NCBI GenBank assembly: GCA_916048095.2 | Contig: OU696574.1 | Location: 7,680,087 to 7,744,086, forward strand | DNA from: Sacculina carcini | Taxonomy: Eukaryota > Arthropoda > Thecostraca > Sacculinidae | Reading direction: 5' to 3' | Length of the DNA: 64,000 nt | In this document: positions 10,418 through 20,966 of the stretch, piece by piece | Position numbering within the stretch: the first letter of the stretch is position 1 | How the letters are laid out: each line of letters starts with the position of its first letter | Program-made: the position numbers and the translations under genes | The notes under the pieces: model-generated | The model's input: the letters and a program-made list of their open reading frames with translations, nothing else | Told to the model about the DNA's origin: nothing | Database searches by the model: none

Positions 10418-11289
10418 CTGGTATATGATACCACACACACACACACACACACACAAGCACAAATATAGCGAATACAAGCTACTCTGTGCAATACGTGTGC
10501 TGTATTTTACTGTAATATATTATATTTTGTGTTTGGTATTTTATAGTATGTTTCAAGATGCAGGTGCATGTTATGCCAGTTTTCCCGTCATATATCAGTA
10601 TATCTACCAAAATACCAACAAGTCAATCATAAAGCATAACCAACGTTGTATACGAGGCTGTGAAAGAGAGGTATACAAATATAAACAGGACTATAACTGT
10701 AAACAGCCCGTGATATGCATATGATAGATATGATATACATATGACACGCATTTTATGACCAATATAAGCAACTACTTGAGACCATCGCCTCCGAAAATTT
10801 CTTGATAGGCCACCATTCAACACACAACAACGACGTTTGGTCATTTCATCAAAATGAGGCGAAGTGTATGTGTGGATGTTTATGTGTGTGTGTGTGTGTG
10901 TGTATACCGCATTTCCCTGTGTATAAGATACCCTTTTGGGTTCAAATTTTCACTTTAAAACTAGGAATAGTATTTTATACATGGGAGTCTTTAAGCACCG
11001 ATATGTAATATCTGATGAAACAGTTCATCAGGCATCATTCGATGACTTATCTGATGATGACGATGAAGAACTGGCTGGTATTGCTAAAGCACTGACTCCA
11101 GTGGATATTTCTTATCAGTGATGAGTAATTTTATGATGTTTATGATCAAGAGTTATCTGTTAACAAAAAACTTCTTCCAAGAGTTTTTTCCCAACCAAAT
11201 TGAAGGAAATCTTCTACACATGGGGATCTTATACACGGGAATACACGGCGTGTGTGTGTGCGTGTGTGTGAGAGAGTGAGTATGCACAC
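10418..11289 (-). other. p160 intron of (CA)...(TG) type with MITE
   Basis: Intron of 872 nt. On the sense strand a CA tract at 11270-11249 begins 19 nt after the donor GTGTGC, and a TG tract at 10456-10431 lies just upstream of the CCAG acceptor. A complete pogo-like MITE sits at about 10905-11250. Confidence 0.75.
10905..11250. mobile_element. pogo/Tigger-like MITE, copy 2
   Basis: About 345 bp between CCGCATTTCCCTGTGTATAAGA and the inverted CCGTGTATTCCCGTGTATAAGA. These TIRs match at 17 of 22 positions, including GTGTATAAGA. TA bases flank the left end. The interior holds the same acidic frame as copy 1 (ISDETVHQASF then DDLSDDDDEELAG), open to a stop near 11119. It lies entirely within a p160 intron. 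Confidence 0.72.
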
Positions 11290-11537
11290 CTCCATGCTCT
11301 CATACTGCACCGCCAGCGTCGGCTGCTTGTCATTGATAGCGTCTGTGTCGCACAGGCCGGCGGCCAGATCGGCAAACAGCTCGGTGGGCGTGGCCGTGAG
11401 CGCCGCTGTCGGCGTGCTGGCAGGAGCCAGTGATGAAGGCGGCGAGGACACGACTCCACCACCACCACCGCTGGCACGCTTCACCAACACGCGACAGCAC
11501 ACGCGACGTGACTTGCCGCTGCTGTCCCCACAATACC
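11290..11537 (-). CDS. NCOA/tai-like: p160 coactivator exon, PAS-A C-terminal part
   Basis: Exon of 248 nt: two bases complete a Gly codon from the previous exon, then 82 codons. The acceptor TTGACAG directly follows a TG tract, and the donor is GAG|GTGTGC. The product has KSRRVCCRVLVKRAS, the counterpart of the family's R-x-x-H-x-FNCRML(M/I) strand, and ends LAVQYESME, matching the conserved RYE-x-MQ strand of PAS-A. Between them is an inserted Gly/Ser/Pro/Thr-rich segment with TPTAA and TPTELFADLAAG. It contains the same TPTAA motif that is amplified in the next exon. Confidence 0.85.
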
Positions 11538-11998
11538 CTGTCAAACACACACACACACACATATTCTTATATACACTCTTAATTCAAGTGAAAAAAGGAA
11601 GTGTAATCCAAGGGAGATGCCGACCCTGGTGGATTATCGCTCTCTCCTTTGGATCTGACGCAAAGGAGGAGGGAGGAAAAGGAGGTCGGCTTTCAGTCGC
11701 CTCTTACACGACACGCAGCGGGTACGGCGGCATTATTCTTATCCTCTACCGCAGAGGTACTATATATTCACAAACTAACACACACTTTTGTGCAAGTTAT
11801 AAGCACAATTTCTTGCCATTCTGACAGAAAACTTTCAATGCGTACAATATCCGCTATTCTCCATTACCCACTACACAACATCGATAATAATACAACTCCA
11901 TCTAATATAAGATCTGACTATTTTGGCGTTCATTGTTCAAGTTGTGTGTGTATGTATGTGTGTGTGTGTGTGTGTTCGAGTGTGCTTGTCTGTCTCAC
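11538..11998 (-). other. p160 intron of (CA)...(TG) paired type
   Basis: Intron of 461 nt. The sense strand has a CA tract at 11978-11942, from about 20 nt after the donor GTGAGA, and a TG tract at 11562-11544 ending at TTGACAG. This is the clearest case of complementary repeats at both intron ends. The middle holds a repeat (about 11590-11760) with AGTCGCCTCTTACACGAC. Confidence 0.78.
11590..11762. repeat. dispersed repeat with CCTCTTAC-ACGACACGC motif
   Basis: The segment contains GGTGGATTATCGCTC (also seen in reverse near 8130 and, diverged, near 17108) and AGTCGCCTCTTACACGACACG. I associate the latter type of motif with widespread invertebrate short repeats. No coding frame is kept. Class is not determined. 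Confidence 0.45.
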
Positions 11999-12224
11999 CG
12001 TAGCTGTTGAGTGTTGACTGTTGTTGTTGATGATGTTGTTGTTGTTGTTGCAATGAGGCGGCCACCACGCCGTCAAACTGCCAGTGATCGTCCGTGTGCA
12101 GTAGACTGTAGACGGACCGGCCCAGCAGCTCGTCGGCTCGAAAGCCAATGAAGTCGCTCACGTTGCCGGTAATGTACTCGATGCGATTGTCGCTGTTCAA
12201 AATAAAGCCAAATGCCTCGAGCGC
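11999..12224 (-). CDS. NCOA/tai-like: p160 coactivator exon, PAS-A core
   Basis: Exon of 226 nt: 75 codons plus one base. The acceptor is GGGGCAG after a TG/GGT-rich stretch, and the donor TACG|GTGAGAC. The product starts ALEAFGFILNSDNRIEYITG, then NVSDFIGFRADELLGRSVYS and LLHTDDHWQF. This aligns along its length with the family PAS-A pattern AL-(D/E)-x-F-x-F-(V/I)-(V/L)-N, then ENV-x-x-(Y/F)-(L/I), then (D/E)EL-x-x-x-SVY-x-(I/L)-LH-x-x-D. It is the strongest single piece of evidence for the gene. A Gln/His run (QQQQQHHQQQQ) follows in place of the family's Pro-Lys-Ser loop. Confidence 0.9.
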
Positions 12225-12781
12225 CTGCCCCCCACCACCAAACACACATACACACAGACATACATACACACGCATAGACATACACCTTGTTAGAATATCG
12301 CTGTAGGTATGAAACGTCATATTATTAAAATATTGTTTACACTCGGTGCTAATTGAATTAGTTAATCTTTCATTTAGTCACACATAATCCAAAGGCCTGG
12401 CCCGTCCATAGCGCGCGCAAGGGTGTATGTGTGTGTATGTGTCATATGTGTAAGTTGTCATGGTGGGTTCTTTTACATTGACCTGGTGACTCATTTATAA
12501 ATGACGAAAGAAAGGTCAGAGCGTAGCAAATACTTGTTTCAACCTGGTATATGTAGTGCAGTGGCTAATTTATCCATTTAATGAAGGAGTTAAATTTGAA
12601 GCACCATCGTAGACTAGAAGAGTAGCTCTAGACGAGACTAGAAGTCTAGAAGAATTCTCTATGCAATGCAATTCCGAAAGAGTATAATTCCAACATCAAT
12701 TCGTATCATGTATTTATAGCCAATATGTTGGTTCGATAAGAGCTGGATGAGAGATAACAGTTGGTCAAGTGAACGACGCAC
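12225..12781 (-). other. p160 intron with TG-rich acceptor
   Basis: Intron of 557 nt. A TG-rich tract (12275-12240) precedes the GGGGGGCAG acceptor. A CA-rich stretch at 12450-12424 on the sense strand could pair with it but lies about 330 nt from the donor. A short palindromic TCTAGAC/CTAGAAG patch is at 12612-12655. Confidence 0.65.
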
Positions 12782-12919
12782 CTCTAACAGCAGCGGGCCA
12801 AAGTCGCTGGTATAGAGCGCTGGTCGAGACGAGCTGATCTCGCCCTGCTGTACCGCATCACACACGCTCGAGTACTGCTCACACTGCTGCTGCTGCTGAT
12901 CAGCCTTGATTGCCTTCAC
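12782..12919 (-). CDS. NCOA/tai-like: p160 coactivator exon, bHLH-PAS linker
   Basis: Exon of 46 codons, phase 0 at both ends. The acceptor GTCAG directly ends a (TG)n tract (12922-12948), and the donor is GAG|GTGCGT. It encodes VKAIKAD, a Q5 run, then QQGEISSSRPALYTSDFGPLLLE. The last part matches the family's QG-x-I-x-x-x-x-LGPLLL(Q/E) that immediately precedes PAS-A. Splicing gives GPLLLE-ALEAFGF, exactly the conserved junction. Confidence 0.88.
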
Positions 12920-15900
12920 CTGACACACACACACACACACACACACATACACACATAAATACCGTAGATCCCGGCAATTAAGCCCATATTTTAATTCAAA
13001 ATTATACTCGTTTTCTGACATGGCGGGTTATTTGGGTGTGGCCAGAGCTATAACAGGGAGCAAATTCAGTCTGCCAAAGTTATATCTACCCAAGAGAATA
13101 AAGGCTTCATTATAATATGAATTATAGTATAAATGTTAATAAGGTAAAAGTATGAGCAATAGTTAGGTGAAAAACTTAATTTAACACGATAGGAATACAA
13201 TTTTTCAACATATTGTATAAGTGAAGCAAACAAAAGTTTGAATACTACCAGATGAAAGTTCCAATGTTGAGTCGACTTATTGGACTGTGCAACTAAACAC
13301 ATAGTATTTCAGGCCTGAAAAGTTGCATGGGCTTATTGGCTGGCACCTAGCGTAATTGCACAAATACGACACTAGCGTTCAGGTAGTTGAGCACACTTGG
13401 CAGATTGTCCTCGTGTAAGCAAGTAATCAGTATGTCTGTTTTATGCCTGTTTGTAATATGTCTGTTTTTTTGGTAAAACACAGTTTGAATGGTGAAACTT
13501 ACGAAATATACACAAAACCAATTTTTTCTCCAGTAAATATAACCAAAAAATTATTTGCGAAATAAATTTGAAAATGTATTTCCAGTATAGCATTAGAAAC
13601 GGACGGGTGCTATGTAGTTGGATTACATGCAGCACACATAACTTCACATAGCTCATATTGAGAATATTCCAGGACAAACGGGAGACATGACACCAAATAA
13701 CACGAAATATCCACCACGCAGTGCAGCTATGATCGTAGCAATGCTAGCAAGAATCATCACAATACATATCGTGCAACACCGCGTGCCATAGCAACACTAT
13801 CATAGCAACACTATCATAGCAACACTATCATAGAGCATCGCTCCCGTCACAAGCAATCACAAACACACAAACACACAAACAGACACAAACAGACACAAAC
13901 AGACATATACAGACACACAAACAGACATACCAACTGCCTCCTTGGCAACACGAGTGAGAGATGTACAAATACGACACATACAAAAAAATATTATTAACTT
14001 ACACACGATAGTATGTGTAAAAACTTCTAAAAAACAGAGTCACATGTATATGCTGTTTCGGCGGTGTATGTATGCGAGTAAGTCGCAGTAAATATGACAA
14101 AATCATGCTGAGCATTGAACGATACAGTTTGAAGACGAAAATCGTGTATTTACCAAGGACCACTTCCGTTGAGCTAAAGGATTGTTCCCACAGACACAAT
14201 GCAGATATAAAAACACTGCGTTCACACACGTCTATCCAAACGCCAGCAAAAACCTAAACGACAGATTTAGTAACACATAAGAAACCGAAACCGTATCACA
14301 GGCCAGCAAACAAACCCTGCAGAGAACTGGAAAATCTAGAAAAATACAGTCTGCAATTCAAACGTTTAAGGCCAGCTCGACGAATACTGTTCTCAATTCC
14401 TTTGCGGATTACTCTACTCTTCTTGAGATGACCCCAAGCAGCTGTTCACGTCAGCATGATAGATCACTTGCAAATGGTTATTGCAAATGCATCGATTCTG
14501 AGAATGCGGAGCTAGTCTGAATAGCTTCATCCGAGTGACGCACAAATGCATCTTGAAACCGCAAATCACTCCATCGAATCAGTGTCTAAAGCCGTGGTCA
14601 CACGAGGCCAACTGTTGGCCAAGCCAATCGATGGCTTCGACAACAATGCTAACATGCACAACAACAACAACAACATGAACGCACAATGTCACGCTCAAAA
14701 TGATAGAATTATCGTGCAAGGCAACTATTCGATCCTCCGTTATTTCACCAACATTGCGCTGAAACAACGTGTGTGTGTGTGTGTGTGTGTTTGTGTTCGT
14801 TTTATTATGACAATTTTATCATGATGAGGTGAGATCTGTAATATAATATTTGTATAATTTATGTTGATGTTTGATACATTACTAGATTCATTTTTGATCA
14901 ATATATAGGTAAAATTTATAAAAGTTGTAGAATATGTTTAGCATATGTATATAATATGATATTTATAATCTGTAAATTCAAGAATACACCTGGATTAGAT
15001 CAAAATTCAAATGGTATAGTCAGGAGAGCGAAATAAAACCCACCGACGTACTCTGCACCACAGCCATTGGCTTGGTCAATTACTGGCCTCATGTGACCAC
15101 TCGAAAACAGGGTCGGATTCGGGGGGGGGCAAATATTGTCCAGGGGCCTCCACTGCTCGCAAGCCAATGATTAAACTGGGAAACAATTGTCCAATCCAAC
15201 TATTGTCCGCTTCAATCCAACAATTGGCCTCGTGTGACCAGGCTTAATGACGAGGGTGACTTTTTGTTGCAAATGCAACATTTTAATTATAGGCACTGGC
15301 CATCCCTAGAAGCCCAACAATCGCTCATTGATCTGAGGTAAGCATTAAAGGAGTTAAAAAGTGTTGTTTAACTTGGCGCAACGTTTGCAAGCAACGCTTG
15401 TTGATTTTAAAGCAATTATTTGCAACTAAAGCCATTCGTTTCACCTTTTTTCTACGTTTCTAATGAATCATCGATATATTCTACCGATTAAGTAAACACT
15501 GGAAGAAGTAAGTCTTATTCTGCAATACTTGCACAAAATTGAGATGACTTGTTGGTAGATAAATTCTGGTGATTCACTAATATTGTGACCTGTTATGTGG
15601 CTGATGGCTTTTTCTTGTGGCTGACACTAGTTCTGGCTCATTAGAACTATCCTCTGTTCCACTACTGACATCACCACTCAGGAAACCAGATTCACTTTCC
15701 ATATTGTCTTTGAATGGATGCCTCATATGGTCTGACAGGCTGGTGACAGGCTTAAACACCAATTATCATTATCATCATTCTCCTGAAACCTGAATTGTCA
15801 GCAGTATATTAATCATGCTGCTACAATAAAAATGACTGATTATTAGAGCATTAATATCACAAAATACACAAAAATACTTATATTATGGTATGTCGGTACT

Positions 15901-18339
15901 TATAATTGCATTGGTGGGGAACTTTTTCACACCAAATACCAAAAGTTATTATTTGTATATGTGTTTATTAAAAACTAATCTCATGGCATAGCAGGAATTT
16001 TGAATTTCCAATTTTTTTATAACCCTAATATACACGCCAGAATTTCGCCCGGGGTAAGGATGAAAAATATTACATTTCCCCTAGAAATACCAACCGGATA
16101 ATAGTAAAATTCACTTTTTATGAATATAAAAAACACGAAGAGCCGATCTTTCAAACTAATGCTATTTGATGAACACCATTATCTATTCCTTATCATCACA
16201 TACACACATACATACACAACCATGTGCACTCATGCACATACACTCATGTAATCACATACACGACGCCATCTGCATTAACCATCTGCCCAATTGCACGTTG
16301 CACCAACAAAAACAAGCATTTGAAGTTGACATACACACACACGCACACACAGACATACACGCGGAGAGATAAGAGGCACGCAACACATTGTCCTTGCAAC
16401 ACCGCAATGCCTGCAATACGCCGCCGGCACACGGCAATAGTGAACAAATTGAAGACGTCCACGCGACCGGCACAATATATCCATCATACAGTACAAACGT
16501 TATCAAGAGCCATACGTCAGACAAACACAAAAAACGCATGGTAACAATGTCATATGAGACACCATCAGAATCTGTGCACCAACTATCAACTTTTCCACAA
16601 TATTTTCACTGATATTTGGTGTGCTTTGTGAAGGATGTACCCAAACTGTTCACCAGTAAGCCCTAAAGGAACCTGCAAGGAATTCCCTACTGGTGAAGAA
16701 TGGAGGGGCTGCCAAATGAGGAATTAAAGATCGGACATAATAACAAATGTGTGTTTTTATCAATCCAATTGTGTTTATTTTCGTTTATAGTAACGTCCTT
16801 GATTTGGTCCTTGACATTGGATTTGGTGAAACAGCTGTAATTATTGGATTTCTCAGCGATGTTGTAGAAAATGAAGAGTTGTCTCATTGATGAGTGGTGA
16901 ATCAGAAAACAGGTCACAAACCACTGCACTAGACCCTCCAATAAATCCACGACTATCCAAGGCACATCTGAGCTGTACGAGTATCATGACCTAATAAGAA
17001 AACATGACACAAACAAGGGCAGACCACATCATTCACTAATCATACTACGAGTGACTGTCGAACCACTACCAGCTCAACACTAAAGGCAGATCGTTGAAAG
17101 TAAAGAAATTACAGCGCGATAATCCTTCTGGGTTGGTTTTCATCCTACCCGAATTATAAAAAAGTACAGAAATGTATTCATTCAAAAGGTTTCGTGTAAC
17201 CCCTTAACATTAAAAAATAGCAAATACAGTGTACCTCTAAACAGCGGAATACTCCCTTGGTCTCGATAAAATGCCTATCAAATACATGTTAATTAAATAT
17301 CCAAATAGCGAAATATAACCCTCCGAATAGCGGAATAAGCGATGGTCTCCACTCATATACCACACCTCCAAATATATTGACTTCAGCATGTCGGCGACAA
17401 GCTGACTTTTGCAAGCTGGTTGGTATAAACGAGTGATTTATTAGTCGGCTATAGACATAGGAATACGCACAGGCATATCATTAAGCATAGACAAACTAGG
17501 CGACCGCCTAGGACCCCATATTGGTGAGGATCTCGCACAAGAATCATACAGGAATTCACACATACGTATTTGGGAACGTATCTTTTGGGCGCTTCCGGTA
17601 CATGGGGCCACCTTAGGTAATAGTGCTTGTACTTTTCCCATGCTACTGGATTTGCCTGTAATTGATAATAATAATAATAATTAACATTGACAATTGCGAT
17701 TACTATTGCATCGGAGACTAATGATGTGTTCAACACTGATGAAACGGGATTTTCCTGCAAACTGCAGTATATATCTAAACCAGAAGACAACGTCGTGCAG
17801 CTGAATTATTTTCTGAGGTAATGAGATTGTTGGTAGAATGCGCTGCTGTGCTGGTATAAAGGCTGTGAGTATTGATTGACCGCTGTGTGTCGGTCAGATA
17901 CAATCCAGAGGCAAGGCAAGGCAAATCCAATCGAACCCAGAACATCTCTCCAAACCAAACATTCTGGGAACGCCCCTGCACCACTGCGTAATATCAGCTT
18001 CCAGGACACATCACACTGAGGACATGATGAAACAGCCGCTTGAGCAAGCTGGATGATTAGCCGGCCGGTCGTTGCTCAATCCTTTCGCCAGGCCAAGGAC
18101 ACCCACACACACACACACACACACAACGCCCACCAGGACCATGTCCGCCGCAACACAACGTGAAATCAAATTCAATTAACCGACAACGGCGTGGCTGTCG
18201 TCGGAATCGTTGTTCAGGGAAAAAAGAACCGAGGGTCCCCACCCACAAACGACACACAGACCACCACCAGCAGAAAATAAACATGCGAATTAGACAGTAC
18301 ATATACACACAAATGCGTAAATACACACGCAACACAAGC

Positions 18340-18384
<45 letters not shown>

Positions 18385-18699
18385 TTCACGCAGTGCACGT
18401 ACGCGACTTTCACCGCCCGTGCGACCTTGAAACGGAAAGACGGAAAACATTGAACTCCACCACGTGTGTGTGTGTGTGTGTGTGTGTGCGTGTGACACGC
18501 ATGTGGCCAGTTGTGTTTGTATGTTTGTGTGTCGACGACAGTGGCGACACCACAGACATACACACACGCGCGCATATACATGCATACAAATACACACACA
18601 GTGTCGTATGGAGTAAAGCCATGTAATGTAATGTAATGCAACGCGCGCACTTTACATTGCTGTTGTATGATATAAGACCTGCCGCAGCTGAAAACTTAC
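12920..18699 (-). other. p160 intron, no further gene seen
   Basis: AT-rich intron with a TG tract at its acceptor. It contains a 17-bp triplication (13792-13830), a CR1-like LINE tail with ATTATCATTATCATC (about 15727-15778), a hAT-MITE-like segment (about 16690-16935), a MITE with CTCTAAACAGCGGAATA (about 17230-17370) related to 25975-26140, and CA/TG tracts at 18343-18382 and 18463-18490. Small open frames show no family motif. Confidence 0.6.
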
Positions 18700-18762
18700 C
18701 ATATCACCGGCAGCGTTCATGACAAGAGCAGCAGACGCGGCGCCGACTAAACATGGACGCAC
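18700..18762 (-). CDS. NCOA/tai-like: candidate 63-nt cassette exon of the p160 gene
   Basis: A strong donor (GATATG|GTAAGTTTT) and an acceptor GTACACAG bound 21 open codons, VRPCLVGAASAALVMNAAGD plus Met. Both ends are phase 0, so inclusion or skipping keeps the frame between the bHLH exon and the linker exon. There is no clear family match. The GC-rich composition matches the other exons. It may be a constitutive exon, an alternative cassette, or chance. Confidence 0.45.
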
Positions 18763-20650
18763 CTGTGTACACCACCACTTGCACTAGCCTCCCACACGCA
18801 CACACCACGCACATCCGACATCTCACATTGCACAGTACAACATGCGACACACACAAAAGCTCAGATACACACAAGCACAAGCCAAACTTGCCAGAGTCCG
18901 CTAGGCAGCAACACAAACGATGACCGCACATCTGCTACTGACCGCCTGGCACATCACACACACACACACACACATGCCGGTGCTGACAACACGGCCGCCA
19001 GGTGGAGCTAGCAGTGATGCGCGGCTACAATGAGCAGATGAGCAGACACACACGTGCGTGTGCCTGTGTGCCTGCCTGCGTTCCAGTTCGCCCACGCCGT
19101 CTTCCCACTTCTCCACACGCTGTCCCTCTCTCTCTCTCTCTCTCTCTAGGTGTATGTTGCTCTATCGCTCTGTCTATCGGCAGCGTGTTTTTACAGCTGA
19201 TCCAATGACCGACAACATGCTAGGCAGCCAGTTTTCAGTCGATATACGATCGCATAGCAAAAAGACAGCATGTGAAAAAATAATTCACCGTGTTGATCCA
19301 TGAAGAAGTCTTGCCAAGATCAAAGTTTGCATATTCGTCCTTTTCTGTGCGTGTGATCAATGAAACAACCAGCAATGTACGAAATGAATCCAGCATTGAA
19401 ACAGTGACCGCGCCAGGGGGATTGGAGAGGCTGAAACCACCAAAGATGTACCAAAAACCCTTTGACCCCACTCCAAAAAAAACCTGACAAACATTTCCAG
19501 TATATTATCTCATGTTTCCCCAAGCCCCCGTCTTTCCCCAAGCCCGCGTCTTTCTCTTTAGCCCTCCCCTTAACCCCCCACCAGAAAAATCCTGGTCTAT
19601 ATTCGTATAATCAGTGGTCCTGTTAATCAGATTCTCTTTTTGCAACAGCAACACGGCTAGCGCACACGACTGGCTCAGCAGAACAAGCGGAACACGCAGA
19701 CACAGATATTTACGAGTTGAAAAAAGAGACCATAAGACCCCGCTGCCAAACTCGGAGCGTGTCATGGACAAATATTTATACAATTATTCACACATCAGAC
19801 ACGCGACATACATACATGAATAAAGTACAGTGTGTTTATGTGTGTGTATGTGTACGTGTGTGTGTATGTAAGTTTGAAAGTGAGTGTGTGTATATGTGTT
19901 AATCTGCAACACTGGTGCAACACACATCACATGCACAACAAAACACGCATTTCACAGAACAAGACGGGAAAACTACATCGTCAACGAAGCCAAAATGTCA
20001 ATTTGAGTCATACAGAAATATCAATACATACTATTCACAAAACAATGCCATCTGTCAAAACAACAAACATGAATGATAACCCAAGCCTGTAATCGGATCG
20101 TTTCAATCCACAATTCAATTATTTACGCACATAATTAGGGCATTCCCACTCGGTTTCATTGACACGCGTGTAAATTCACTCAGCTGAATTTTTCCCGCAT
20201 TCTACACACAGACATACAACTTGCATGTTGCATACAGAAAAACACAAACTTAAAAACTGGTCCTCTTCTCCGGAAAACCGTTCAATTAGAGGTGCCGTTA
20301 AATTAGAGGTACCGTTCAATTAGAGGTACCGTTCAATTAGAGGTACCGTTCTATTTTTCGACTAGCTGGGCAGAATTTTTAGAAGATACGGTAAATTTGA
20401 TGGATGAACTTATAATCAGGTAACGCATGCATATTTATTTAACAAAAGCCAAAAATAAGAAATGATTACTGGTAAGTAATCAAAAATTCACTAATAAAAA
20501 GTCAGTTATAGCTATTGCCAAAAGAGAAGAATTCATCAAAGTGACATTTAATAAGAATATGCCATTCAATCAGAATGTGCCGTTCTATTTTTCAATTGTT
20601 CCCCAAGGTGTGTTTCAAAAAGATATTTTAAGCTATATATGCATACACAC
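18763..20650 (-). other. p160 intron with MITE fragments
   Basis: The interval holds a (CT)n run at 19124-19148, a fragment of the GTGGCGGC...CCAGGATTTT MITE family (about 19396-19600), TG tracts near 19835-19900, and four ~17-bp AATTAGAGGTACCGTTC repeats (20283-20350). No gene is seen. Confidence 0.55.
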
Positions 20651-20966
20651 CTGGTGCATGGCCGGAGGCGAGGTAACGTGCAGCGGGTCGTCGTTCTGGT
20701 TGCCATGGAAACCCTCGACACTCGCGGCTGCTGCTGCTGTATCGGCCCTATCTGGCCGCACTGCACAACCAACCGTCTCCTCATGCTGACCGGCCGACAG
20801 CACGAGCGTTGACTGCTGCTGAGAGACCGGGTGCGACGTGTTGATCAGCTCGGCCAGCTGACTGATGCACACGTCCTCCAGTCGTCGGTGTCGACGCGTC
20901 GATCCCGACGATTTGGCCGACGCAGCCGTCACAGTCGTTCCGCCACTGCAGCTCAACGCAGATCCA
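20651..20966 (-). CDS. NCOA/tai-like: p160 coactivator exon, divergent bHLH
   Basis: Exon of 316 nt: one base plus 105 codons, with donor CAG|GTGTGT. The acceptor is placed at TCCAG (20968-20967); an alternative at 20947-20946 keeps the same phase. Both follow a TG tract. Residues 24-41 read TRRHRRLEDVCISQLAEL, aligning without gaps to the basic region and helix 1 of p160 bHLH domains (R-x-x-x-E-x-x-x-I/L-x-E-LAEL). VRPDR at residues 69-73 matches the VKPDK that opens helix 2, but it is 27 residues after helix 1 instead of about 11. The following ADTAAAAASVEGF is not a recognisable family helix 2. Upstream exons with the start codon are not identified. Confidence 0.7.

Larger units (their letters stand above)
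1..20966 (-). other. NCOA/tai-like: p160/SRC nuclear receptor coactivator gene (partial span)
   Basis: This is the gene-level span of the exons listed below, read on the minus strand from 20966 to 1 and continuing past the left edge. The conceptual product runs bHLH-like, PAS-A, PAS-B, Ser/Thr/Ala/Pro-rich region, then LxxLL motifs, which is the domain order of p160 coactivators (NCOA1-3, Drosophila taiman). These nuclear proteins bind ligand-activated nuclear receptors through LxxLL helices and recruit acetyltransferases. All introns proposed have GT-AG ends on the minus strand, and every donor phase matches the next acceptor phase (0, 0, 0, 1, 0, 0, 2, 0, 0 along the gene). Total coding sequence seen is about 2.6 kb. 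No start codon is securely placed, and the C-terminal activation domains lie outside the window. The family assignment rests on recalled family motifs, not on a search. Confidence 0.82.
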
